This document shows, piece by piece, positions 1-7,665 of a DNA stretch of 64,000 nt; within the stretch, counting starts at the first letter, position 1; each line of letters begins with the position of its first letter. Location: contig NZ_JAOQKC010000007.1 of NCBI RefSeq assembly GCF_025567165.1, forward strand, positions 105,433 to 169,432, written 5' to 3'. The stretch comes from Laedolimicola ammoniilytica (GTDB taxonomy: Bacteria; Bacillota; Clostridia; Lachnospirales; Lachnospiraceae). The notes under the pieces were generated by a model that saw only the letters and a program-made list of their open reading frames with translations, did no database searches and was not told the DNA's origin. Position numbers and translations under genes: made by a program.

Positions 1-1162
1 AGGACGCGTAAACCCGCATGGGAATCTCTCCCTCATAAATATATCGAAAGGATCCGGAGGTAAGGGAAAGGGCCACGCCAATTCCCGCAATGCCGGACAG
101 GATGCCGAAAGGAATTCCGATGCTGCTTAAAATCAGCGCTTCCCGGTATACCATGCTCCGCAGCTGCCGGGGCGTCGCGCCGATGGACGCCAGCAGACCA
201 AACTGCTTCGTCCGGTCGCTGACCGAGATGGCGAAGGAATTATACACCAGGGATACGCCTCCCGTCATAATCAGAAGAATCAGGATCACGGACATGCCGT
301 AAAGCAGACGCATAAACGCGCGATTCGCAGAGATTCCCTGTGTCCGAAGAAGCTCGCTGTTATAGGTAACGCTGTAATCGTTCAGATACGTAGCGGTAAA
401 CTCATAGATGTCCCCACCCTTTTTCAGCTTAAAAAAGCTGGTATAGAGGCAATCTGATGCCGGAGACGTATCTTTCCTGGTAAAGCACAGGAAACCGGCG
501 CTGTGCCATCCGTAATACGGCTCCTCCATGTAGCCCACTACGGTGTACTCCCTGGGTTCCCGGATCTGAAGCTCTTCTTTTCTCGCGTCCACATCCGGAT
601 TTTCCTCATCCCTGTATATAACCGGGTTCTCAGCTCCCAACCGTTCGCCGTTTAACAGACGCTCTCCCAGATCCAGAGACAGGGTATCGCCTACCGCCAC
701 CGGTGTTCCATTCTGTTCCAGCGCCCATCTTGCCTGGTCTGACAGAATCAGCTCCCGGTCATTTTCCGGCAGTCGTCCTTCCGTCACCCGGATAGGCATC
801 TGTTTTTCAAAATCCGCGTCGATTCCGACCACATAGTAATAGGGCAACGCCGAACTATTATGATATGACGGCTTTACCCCGTCCAGAGCGTAGCCCAGTT
901 CCTGCCAGGTGACCTGCATGGTGACTTCTTTCATTCCGGCCAGCTCTTCCACCTTTTTCTCCGGAATCTGCATGGCTTCCCCGTGCCAGTCTCCGTTTTC
1001 CGCAATCACATTTTCCAGCATATAGTGCTGCAGGCTGGAAATAAAGGTAGTGACAGCCGTCAACATGGCGGTAGCCAGCAGGATTCCGATGATCGTAACC
1101 ATGGTCCGGGTCCGGTTAGCCTTCAGGGTTTTCGCCGTCAATCTGGTAAATACGTTCTTCAT
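1..1162 (-). CDS. ABC transporter permease, FtsX/MacB type (3' end outside window)
   Basis: This is the membrane part of an ABC exporter or peptide-sensing transporter; 387 residues are visible and the C-terminus lies beyond the window edge. The N-terminus (MKNVFTRLTAKTLKANR) leads into a first membrane helix, then an extracytoplasmic region of about 250 residues, then further helices with the FtsX-type segment around SVSDRTKQFGLLASIGATP, which is the coupling-helix region of this family. Its ATG overlaps the TGA of the ATPase gene (ATGA), so the two are translationally coupled. With the ATPase, kinase and regulator upstream it resembles Bce/Vra-type antimicrobial-peptide detoxification modules. 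The full length, and so the helix number that would separate the BceB and MacB types, cannot be read here. Confidence 0.85.
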   Translation of the reverse strand, partial: MKNVFTRLTAKTLKANRTRTMVTIIGILLATAMLTAVTTFISSLQHYMLENVIAENGDWHGEAMQIPEKKVEELAGMKEVTMQVTWQELGYALDGVKPSYHNSSALPYYYVVGIDADFEKQMPIRVTEGRLPENDRELILSDQARWALEQNGTPVAVGDTLSLDLGERLLNGERLGAENPVIYRDEENPDVDARKEELQIREPREYTVVGYMEEPYYGWHSAGFLCFTRKDTSPASDCLYTSFFKLKKGGDIYEFTATYLNDYSVTYNSELLRTQGISANRAFMRLLYGMSVILILLIMTGGVSLVYNSFAISVSDRTKQFGLLASIGATPRQLRSMVYREALILSSIGIPFGILSGIAGIGVALSLTSGSFRYIYEGEIPMRVYAS

Positions 1163-1842
1163 CGACGGATCACCTCGTCTCTGGCAATACGGCCATCCTC
1201 GATGGCGATGATGCGATCTGCCTGGAGGGCCAGATTTTCGTCGTGGGTGATCATAACCAGGGTCTGGCTGTATTTTTTGTTGGAGAGCTTTAAGAGCTCC
1301 ATGATTTCCTGACTGTTCCTGGAATCCAGGTTGCCGGTGGGCTCGTCGGCCAGCACGATGGCCGGGGCGTTCATCAGGGCTCTTCCGATGGACACCCGCT
1401 GTTGCTGGCCGCCGGAGAGCTGGTTGGGCAGATGATTCTTCCGATCTTCCAGGCTTAAAAGTTTCAGGAGTTCCTGCAGGCGCTCCTCTCCCACCTTTCG
1501 GCCATCCATCTGCACAGGCAGGGTCATATTTTCCACCACGTTCAGGACCGGAATCAGGTTATAGAACTGGTAAATCAGGCCTACCTCCCGCCGCCGGAAA
1601 ATGGCCAGCTGCTCCTCGTTCTGACCGTAGACGTCAATGCCGTCCAGGTAGACTCTGCCCGAGGTGGGCCGGTCCACGCCGCCCAGGATGTGGAGCAGGG
1701 TGGATTTGCCGGATCCGGAAGGGCCGATGATGGCCACGAATTCGCCACGCTGGATATAGAAGGATACGTCGTCCAGAGCCCGCACTTCGTTTTCGCCGGA
1801 GCCGTATACTTTGGTGAGATGTTCTGCTTTTAAGACTTCCAT
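1159..1842 (-). CDS. ABC transporter ATP-binding protein (MacB/LolD/BceA type)
   Basis: This 227-residue ATPase energises the permease encoded just downstream. It has Walker A GPSGSGKST, the signature LSGGQQQR, Walker B IVLADEPTGNLDS and the H-loop MITHD, in the order and spacing of the LolD/MacB/BceA subfamily, which works with FtsX-type permeases. The ATG follows GAGGAGG at good spacing. A candidate regulator-controlled promoter lies in the 144 bases between the kinase gene and this one. The substrate cannot be read from sequence; antimicrobial peptide or lipid-II-binding antibiotic is the inference from the neighbouring two-component system. Confidence 0.9.
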   Translation of the reverse strand: MEVLKAEHLTKVYGSGENEVRALDDVSFYIQRGEFVAIIGPSGSGKSTLLHILGGVDRPTSGRVYLDGIDVYGQNEEQLAIFRRREVGLIYQFYNLIPVLNVVENMTLPVQMDGRKVGEERLQELLKLLSLEDRKNHLPNQLSGGQQQRVSIGRALMNAPAIVLADEPTGNLDSRNSQEIMELLKLSNKKYSQTLVMITHDENLALQADRIIAIEDGRIARDEVIRR

Positions 1843-1931
1843 GTCTGCCTCCTCTTGAGAAATGGGCGCGGCGGGGTTTTCCGTGGTTCGTGAAGCACTC
1901 CCGGACGGCCGGTTTCCCGTTTTATGGGTTC

Positions 1932-1985
1932 AGTATACAGGGCGCGGATGACGGGAGCGTGACTTTCCGGTGACAGATTTGTCAC
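1932..1985 (-). promoter_or_regulatory. Candidate response-regulator site and promoter for the ABC genes
   Basis: A perfect inverted repeat GTGACA-N4-TGTCAC (1970-1985) is followed on the minus strand by a further GTCAC element and, about 33 bases on, by TATACT (1937-1932), a good -10 hexamer. No good -35 is visible, as expected of an activator-dependent promoter. It sits between the kinase stop and the ABC genes, where Bce-type regulators act. The assignment is by position and pattern only. Confidence 0.45.
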
Positions 1986-1986
1986 T

Positions 1987-3006
1987 TTATACAATACCTT
2001 TATAGAAGCGAATCGTAAACCGGGCTCCGCCCTCCGCCCGGTTCTCGCCCCTGATGGAGCCGTTCTGCTGTTTGATGATCATGCGCGACAGGGCCAGTCC
2101 GATGCCGATGCCGGAGCCGAAGGAACACTTTCCTTTATAAAACCGCTCAAAGAGATGCGGCAAATCCTCCGGATCGATGCCCGGACCGTTATCCTCAATG
2201 ACCAGTTCGGTGTAGAGGCTATTTTCCTGAGCGCGCAGCGTCAGGACGCCGCCCTCACCCGCATGCTCCATACAGTTTTTTACAATATTGCTGACCGCCT
2301 CACAGCTCCAGGAGAAGTCCCCGGTAAATGCGGTCTCTGCCGGAATGTCCAGCTTCACCTGCTGCTCCCGCAGCTCCATGGGGATGGCGAAGGGCTCCAG
2401 CACGCTATCTATGAGTTTCTGTACTTCTACCTGTTCCTGTACAAAGACCGCGGTACCCGCGTCAATCCGGGAGATTTTAAGCAAAGCCTCCACCAGCCAG
2501 CTGATGCGGCCCTGGAGCTGTCCGGCCTCGTAGAGGAGCTTGCGACACTCCTGCGGTTCTGTCTCCTGGCCCAGCCGGGCCAGCACCAGGTTCAGGGAGG
2601 TCAGGGGCGTCCTCAGCTGATGGGAGATATCGGCCAGGGAATCGCTTAAGTATCCCTTTTCCGCCTGTAAATGATCGGCCTGCTCGCTAAGACGATTCAG
2701 AAGCTTCGACAGCTCATTGGCCAGAATCTCAAGCTCTCCCTCCCGATACTGGGTAAAATTCAGATCCCGCTCTCCGTGAAGCATCCGATCCGTGTCTGCC
2801 GCCAGCTTTTCCAGACGGCGGTAACGGCGAAGGGTGAAGGCCAGCCACAGGGCAATGACCAGTACACAGCCAAGAACCGCCAGCAGGAATCCGGCCATAG
2901 CCGCCTGCTGTCGTATAAGGAAAAAGCCTGCCGCTGCCGTGATGGCAGCGACGCAGGCCGATATAAGTACGCTCATTCTAAATTCTTTGTCTCGTAGATA
3001 TCGCAT
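1987..3006 (-). CDS. Sensor histidine kinase
   Basis: This 339-residue membrane kinase phosphorylates the regulator encoded just upstream. Two membrane helices lie near the N-terminus (about residues 10-30 and 36-59) with almost no outer loop. A HAMP-like segment follows, then the H-box DISHQLRTPLTSL with the phospho-acceptor His at about 129, the N-box IVKNCMEH, G1 EDNGPGI, F-box LFERFYKG and G2 GIGIGLALS. The near absence of an external sensor resembles intramembrane-sensing kinases that detect stress through a partner transporter. I chose the ATG at 3006 because GGAGG lies six bases before it; a GTG five codons upstream has no such site. Confidence 0.9.
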   Translation of the reverse strand: MRYLRDKEFRMSVLISACVAAITAAAGFFLIRQQAAMAGFLLAVLGCVLVIALWLAFTLRRYRRLEKLAADTDRMLHGERDLNFTQYREGELEILANELSKLLNRLSEQADHLQAEKGYLSDSLADISHQLRTPLTSLNLVLARLGQETEPQECRKLLYEAGQLQGRISWLVEALLKISRIDAGTAVFVQEQVEVQKLIDSVLEPFAIPMELREQQVKLDIPAETAFTGDFSWSCEAVSNIVKNCMEHAGEGGVLTLRAQENSLYTELVIEDNGPGIDPEDLPHLFERFYKGKCSFGSGIGIGLALSRMIIKQQNGSIRGENRAEGGARFTIRFYKGIV

Positions 3007-3071
3007 GGATTCCTCCCACACTTTCTGCTTTCAATCTCTTTTGCTCTAAGCTCAACAGCCAAATTCGTTTT

Positions 3072-3740
3072 TTATTCCAGCTTGTACCCGAGGCCCCGCA
3101 CCGTCCGGATAATCGTCGGATTCTGCGGATCCGTCTCTATCTTTTCCCGCAATCTTTTGATATATACGGTCAGCGTATTGTCATTCACAAACTCCCCGGC
3201 GGCGTCCCAGATTTCCTCCAGAAGCTGTCCCCTGGTCAATACCATGCCCTTGTGGTTCAGGAAGAATAACAGCAACCGGTACTCCAGCGCCGACAGGCAG
3301 CAGTCCGCGCCGCCCTTCGTCACAGACGCCCGCACCGTATCCACCCGCAGTTCCCCGATTTCCACAATCGACTGGGTTTTCCCGCAGCGGCGCAGCACGC
3401 TCCGAATCCGGGAAATCAGCTCTCTTGGCCGGAAGGGCTTCCTGATATAATCCTCCGCTCCCAGGTCAAGCCCGGTCACCACACTGAACTCGTCTCCTGA
3501 AGCCGTCAGAAAGATCACCGGCGTATCCAACTCCGCCTTCACCGCCGAGCACACTGCGAATCCATTGCCATTCTGCAGGGACACGTCCAGCAGCAGCAAA
3601 TCAAAGCTTTCCTTCTGAAGCGCTTCCAGCGCCTCTTTCTGCCCCGCCTCCGCCCGCACCCAAAAGCCCTCCGCTTTCAGCACCGCACTCAAATTCTCGA
3701 TAATCGCTGAGTCGTCCTCGACCAGAAGTATTTTTGTCAA
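3072..3740 (-). CDS. Response regulator, OmpR/PhoB family
   Basis: This 222-residue regulator has a receiver domain (phospho-acceptor Asp52 in LLLLDVSL; acidic pocket VEDD at 7-10; Lys in IRKPF) and a C-terminal winged helix ending in the typical TVRGLGYKLE. It is the cognate partner of the histidine kinase downstream and probably acts at the candidate site before the ABC genes. I chose a TTG start at 3740 because GGGAGG precedes it at good spacing and translation then begins MTKILLVEDD; an ATG 13 codons upstream would add a tail foreign to the family. Confidence 0.9.
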   Translation of the reverse strand: MTKILLVEDDSAIIENLSAVLKAEGFWVRAEAGQKEALEALQKESFDLLLLDVSLQNGNGFAVCSAVKAELDTPVIFLTASGDEFSVVTGLDLGAEDYIRKPFRPRELISRIRSVLRRCGKTQSIVEIGELRVDTVRASVTKGGADCCLSALEYRLLLFFLNHKGMVLTRGQLLEEIWDAAGEFVNDNTLTVYIKRLREKIETDPQNPTIIRTVRGLGYKLE

Positions 3741-3814
3741 ATCTTGCCTCCCTGATAGATGTCTGTTTCTGTAAATCATGTTTATTCTAACATAGTTTTC
3801 TTCTGTATTCTTTT

Positions 3815-4384
3815 TTATTTCCAGCAGGGTGGCAGCTTCTGCTCCTTCATGCGGACCGGCTCCGGGTAGATCTGACCGTGGAGGTCCAGTTCTACACGGT
3901 CGATGATTTCGGGTTCTACGGGCTCGTTGACTTCCACGCCGGGGATGGGAAAGTCTACGGGGACGGTTTTTACCTTTTCCAGGCGGTAGATTTCGTCCAT
4001 GCCTTCCAGGACGCGGCCAAAGACCGGATAGACGCCCTTATGGTCGGGGCAGTCCCGCAGGGGGAAGAAGAACTCACAGGAGGCCAGGCCGTCCGCGCCG
4101 TAACCGCCCATACAGACTACGCCCGGATGGGAATCCAGGGGTGTGATCTCCGGGTGAAGCTCAAATTCATTGGGAATCAGATACTGGGCTTCCTTTTTGC
4201 CGAAGGCGGTATAGCTTACGTCGATCCAGCTGCCCGGGACGATGCGCTGGATGGCGTGGTGATCCATGAGACCGCGGGAGGCCACGTAAATAAAGCTGTT
4301 CACTGTGTTGGGCGCTGCCTCGGGCAGCAGCTCAATCACAATTTTTTTCCCGTTTTTCATATATAAAGTAGCAATCGGATTCAT
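3815..4384 (-). CDS. Peptidyl-prolyl cis-trans isomerase, cyclophilin type
   Basis: This 189-residue cytoplasmic cyclophilin, with no signal peptide, should catalyse cis-trans isomerisation of Xaa-Pro bonds. It begins with the cyclophilin strand TLYMKNGKKIVIELLPEAAP and keeps the catalytic-Arg motif as QRIVPGSWID; the later part GVVCMGGYGADGLASCEFFF corresponds to the MA/SQFFI region. The match is divergent: the usual QGGD is replaced by DVSYT. It is the last gene of the peptide-uptake operon, 12 bases after the M24 peptidase, so it may help imported proline peptides become cleavable. That role is inference from context. Confidence 0.85.
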   Translation of the reverse strand: MNPIATLYMKNGKKIVIELLPEAAPNTVNSFIYVASRGLMDHHAIQRIVPGSWIDVSYTAFGKKEAQYLIPNEFELHPEITPLDSHPGVVCMGGYGADGLASCEFFFPLRDCPDHKGVYPVFGRVLEGMDEIYRLEKVKTVPVDFPIPGVEVNEPVEPEIIDRVELDLHGQIYPEPVRMKEQKLPPCWK

Positions 4385-4396
4385 TTTAATTTCTCC

Positions 4397-5476
4397 TTAA
4401 CCGATGATCTCCAGTTCCTTCGGATAATGGTTCAGCACCTCGCAGCCGTCCTCGGTCACCAGCACCAGATCCTCTACCCGGACGCCGGTGTCACCGGTCA
4501 GGTAGATCCCCGGCTCGATGGAGAAAATCATGCCCGGAACGGCCTTGTCCGTATTCACGGACGATACATCGCCGAACTCATGCTCACCAAGGCCGATGAA
4601 ATGACCCAGACGATGGGTGAAATAGGGTCCGTAGCCCGCTTCGGTGATCAGATCCCGGGCTGTTTTGTCCAGCTCGCAGAGCGGAATACCCGGCTTGATT
4701 TTCGCGATAGCGGCCTCATTGGCCCGGCGCACCGTATTGTATACAAGCTGATGCTGCTCGCTGGCCTCCTTGTAATAGAAGGTACGGGTCATGTCAGAGC
4801 AATAGCCATCCTTGATGCAGCCTACGTCGAAGAGCACGCAGTCTCCCGGCTTCACCACAGTGTCGTCCGGTGCGTGATGGGGATCCGCCGCATTTGCTCC
4901 AAAAGCCACCAGGGGCTCAAAGGAAAAGCCGTCGGCTCCCAGATCCTGATAGATTTTCAGGGTCTGCTCAGCCACCTCTTTCTCGGTGACGCCCTCATGA
5001 ATCAGGGTCTTAAACTTCGCAATGGCTTTATCATTGATATCAGAAGAGACGCGCATCAGCTCCTGCTCCTCGGCATCCTTGACGCCGCGGGTCTTGTCCA
5101 CCGCCAGAGACGCATTGACAAAACCTGTGGCCGCTTTCCTTTCCATCAAAGGAAGCAGAAAACGAGCGGTCAGATCCTTATCCACGCCCAGTGTCTGTTC
5201 GTGATCCAGATACTTCGCCACAATCTCGGCTGCCGGATCCGTATCGTCATACCAGACCTTCTCCACACCCACCTCTTCCGGTACGGTGAACAGCTTGTTC
5301 AGGAAATACACATGCTTTCCGTCTGCCCTCAGGTACAGGGCGTAGAAACGCTCGAAGGGCGCGATGTATACGCCGGTCAGATAGTAGATGGACATGGGAT
5401 CCACGATCAGCATCTGACTTAAGCCCATTTCCTTTAACGCATCCAGCACACGTTTTACTCTGTTCTCTTTTAACAT
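4397..5476 (-). CDS. M24 family Xaa-Pro peptidase (aminopeptidase P / prolidase type)
   Basis: This 359-residue metallopeptidase should cleave Xaa-Pro bonds in imported peptides. The N-terminal creatinase-like domain (about residues 1-130) precedes the pita-bread catalytic domain. Metal ligands are visible as the Asp pair in DVGCIKDGYCSDMTRTF, His in HRLGHFIGLGEHE, Glu in SIEPGIYL and Glu in VRVEDLVLV. It directly follows the permease genes of the peptide ABC operon. I chose the ATG at 5476 because GAGGAG lies nine bases upstream; an ATG eight codons earlier overlaps the preceding stop and has a weaker site. Aminopeptidase P and dipeptidase (PepQ) cannot be told apart with certainty. Confidence 0.9.
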   Translation of the reverse strand: MLKENRVKRVLDALKEMGLSQMLIVDPMSIYYLTGVYIAPFERFYALYLRADGKHVYFLNKLFTVPEEVGVEKVWYDDTDPAAEIVAKYLDHEQTLGVDKDLTARFLLPLMERKAATGFVNASLAVDKTRGVKDAEEQELMRVSSDINDKAIAKFKTLIHEGVTEKEVAEQTLKIYQDLGADGFSFEPLVAFGANAADPHHAPDDTVVKPGDCVLFDVGCIKDGYCSDMTRTFYYKEASEQHQLVYNTVRRANEAAIAKIKPGIPLCELDKTARDLITEAGYGPYFTHRLGHFIGLGEHEFGDVSSVNTDKAVPGMIFSIEPGIYLTGDTGVRVEDLVLVTEDGCEVLNHYPKELEIIG

Positions 5477-5500
5477 AACTTCCGTCTCCTCTCTTGCCAT

Positions 5501-6337
5501 TTAAAACTGCTTTCTCAGCTTCGGATCCAGCAGATCCCGCAGACCGTCGCCGATGAAGTTCGCGCCCACGGCCATGGTAAAGATCGCCAGTCCCGGGAAG
5601 CCTGCCACCCAGAATTTATTGAAGTAGCCCACACCGTCGGACACCATCATGCCCCACTCGGGCGTAGGCGGCGCGGATCCAAGGCCTAAGAAGCTTAAGG
5701 TCGAGAACATCAGGATCTGATTTCCGATATCGGTGGTCGCCATAATCAATACGGAGCTGATACTGTTCGGGATAACTTCTTTCAACAGAATCCGGAGCCG
5801 GGACGCGCCCAGCGCCTCGGAAGCGGTCACATATTCATTTTCCTTGACGCTTAAGACAACGCTCCGCATGAGTCTGGCGTAGGTGGGCCAGGCCACGATG
5901 ACCAGAGCGAACATGGTGTTGAACAGGTTGGAACCCATCACAGCGTTGATGATCATGGCCAGAATCAGGGACGGGAAAGACAGAATCATCTCCGAGAGAC
6001 GCATCATTACATTGTCCACCCAGCCGCCCACGTAGCCTGCGATGGCTCCGTAAAAGGTACCGATGACGCCCGCGATCACCACCGTCAGGCAGCCTGCCAG
6101 CAGGGAATACCGGCCGCCGTAAATCACGCGGCTGAAGATATCCCGGCCAAAGTTGTCCGTACCGAAGAGATGCTCCGCCGACGGCGCCTGCAGACGCAGG
6201 GTCAGATCCTGGGCAATGGGGTCATGGGGCGCAATAACCGGCGCCAGAATTGCCAGCAGGATCCAGGCCAGACAGATGATAACGCCCAGAGTAAATAAAT
6301 AGTTGGATTTGAACATTTTTTTGATTGAACGAATCAT
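5501..6337 (-). CDS. Peptide ABC transporter permease, DppC/OppC family
   Basis: This 278-residue permease is the second membrane subunit of the peptide importer. It has the N-terminal extension and first helix typical of DppC/OppC (YLFTLGVIICLAWILLAI), the motif APSAEHLFGTDNFGRDIFSR just after it, and the EAA loop as TASEALGASRLRILLKEVIPN, which contacts the ATPases. The ATG at 6337 overlaps the TGA of the upstream permease gene and has GAGG before it; a GTG three codons upstream is the alternative. The M24 peptidase follows in the same operon. Confidence 0.93.
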   Translation of the reverse strand: MIRSIKKMFKSNYLFTLGVIICLAWILLAILAPVIAPHDPIAQDLTLRLQAPSAEHLFGTDNFGRDIFSRVIYGGRYSLLAGCLTVVIAGVIGTFYGAIAGYVGGWVDNVMMRLSEMILSFPSLILAMIINAVMGSNLFNTMFALVIVAWPTYARLMRSVVLSVKENEYVTASEALGASRLRILLKEVIPNSISSVLIMATTDIGNQILMFSTLSFLGLGSAPPTPEWGMMVSDGVGYFNKFWVAGFPGLAIFTMAVGANFIGDGLRDLLDPKLRKQF

Positions 6338-7356
6338 CCGTTGCACCTCACTCTCGGGTCAATGACGCCATAGAGAATATCCACGACCGTATTGATCACC
6401 ATGTAATTCAAAGCTATCAGAAGTGCCACTCCGATGATGGACGGATAATCCACGGAAAGCACCGACTCATAGGCAAACTGTCCCACGCCGGGCCAGTTAA
6501 AGATGGTCTCCACCAGTACCATGCCGCCTAAGAGATTTCCCAGACCCAGGCCGATGACGGTCAGCACCGGAATCAGCGCATTGCCCAGGGCATGGCGTAC
6601 AATCAGTCCCACACGGCTTAAGCCCTTGGCTCTGGCCGTACGGATATAATCAGTGGACATGACATCCAGCAGGTTCGACCGGGTCGTTCTGGTAATCAGG
6701 CCCATGGTAAAGGCCGCCAGCACCAGTCCCGGCAGAATCAGATGCTGCAGGGCGTCCAGCGCCTTGGCCGGATTGCCCTCGATGAGGCTGTCGATGACAT
6801 ACATACCCGTCACTGTGGCCGGAGCAGAAAAGCTGTTGCTTAAACGGCCCGGTCCCGGGAAAATATGTAATTTATAATAGAAGAAATACAGCACTAACAG
6901 GGCGAACCAGAAGCTGGGGATGCTGACGCCGGTCACGGACAGGGCGCGCACCACCTGGTCAAGGATGCTGTTTCTCTTAATAGCGGAAATGACGCCGAAC
7001 AGGATACCTAAGACCGCCGCCAGAATAATCGCAAATAAAGCCAGCTCAATGGTCGCCGGATAGCATCTGGCCAGTTCATCTAATACCGGCTTATTGGTAC
7101 GGATGGACGTACCCAGATCCAGATGCAGCAGATTTTTGATGTACAGGATATACTGTACAAAGACCGACTGATCCAGTCCGTATTTGGCCCGATAGGCTGC
7201 TACAACCTCGGGATCATTTAAGGCTCTCTGGCTTAAGTTCGCCACGGTCGGGTCGCCCGGTATCATTTTCGTCAGAATAAATACCAGGGTGGCCACACCG
7301 AAGAGCATAACGACCAGATAAATCAGTCTCTTTCCTATAAATTTCAGACGTTCCAT
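6334..7356 (-). CDS. Peptide ABC transporter permease, DppB/OppB family
   Basis: This 340-residue permease is the first membrane subunit of the importer. It shows the DppB hallmarks: an N-terminal helix with LVVMLFGVATLVFILTKMIPGDP, a long outer loop, and the EAA loop TARAKGLSRVGLIVRHALGN. It is separated from the binding-protein gene by 309 bases containing hairpins, whereas its downstream neighbours overlap or nearly touch. That suggests unequal expression of the binding protein and the membrane subunits from one transcript. Confidence 0.93.
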   Translation of the reverse strand: MERLKFIGKRLIYLVVMLFGVATLVFILTKMIPGDPTVANLSQRALNDPEVVAAYRAKYGLDQSVFVQYILYIKNLLHLDLGTSIRTNKPVLDELARCYPATIELALFAIILAAVLGILFGVISAIKRNSILDQVVRALSVTGVSIPSFWFALLVLYFFYYKLHIFPGPGRLSNSFSAPATVTGMYVIDSLIEGNPAKALDALQHLILPGLVLAAFTMGLITRTTRSNLLDVMSTDYIRTARAKGLSRVGLIVRHALGNALIPVLTVIGLGLGNLLGGMVLVETIFNWPGVGQFAYESVLSVDYPSIIGVALLIALNYMVINTVVDILYGVIDPRVRCNG

Positions 7357-7665
7357 ATTCCACCTCGTTTTTCTTATTTCCGCCGTGCTCCGCTCACGGC
7401 CCCGTTTCCATTTCCCACGGAGAACAGGTACTTTCGTCAGCGCTGCCGTTCCACTCTGTCCAGAGTGCGTCAGCCGTTCACGACAATATCTGCTTTCGGG
7501 AGCTCCATTTCTAAGAAAGAATCCCCCGGAGGGTCTTTTTGTTCTATAGGAATCATAGCTTTCACACTTTCATGTAACACGGTATTTCCTATAGAGCAAA
7601 AGAACGGCTTTCGGACGGAAGAGAAATCCCCTCCGTCCGCAAGAGCTGTCCTGTATTTCTGAAGC
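7357..7665 (-). other. 309-base gap inside the peptide operon with two hairpins
   Basis: No gene is visible. Read on the minus strand after the binding-protein stop, there is a short GC stem CGGACGGA/TCCGTCCG (7612-7639, 12-base loop) and then a longer AT-rich stem with arms of about 17 bases at 7537-7553 and 7584-7601, nearly perfect. Neither has a clear U tract. The likely role is a partial terminator or RNA-stabilising structure that leaves the binding protein in excess over the permeases; an independent promoter for the permeases is also possible. Confidence 0.5.
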
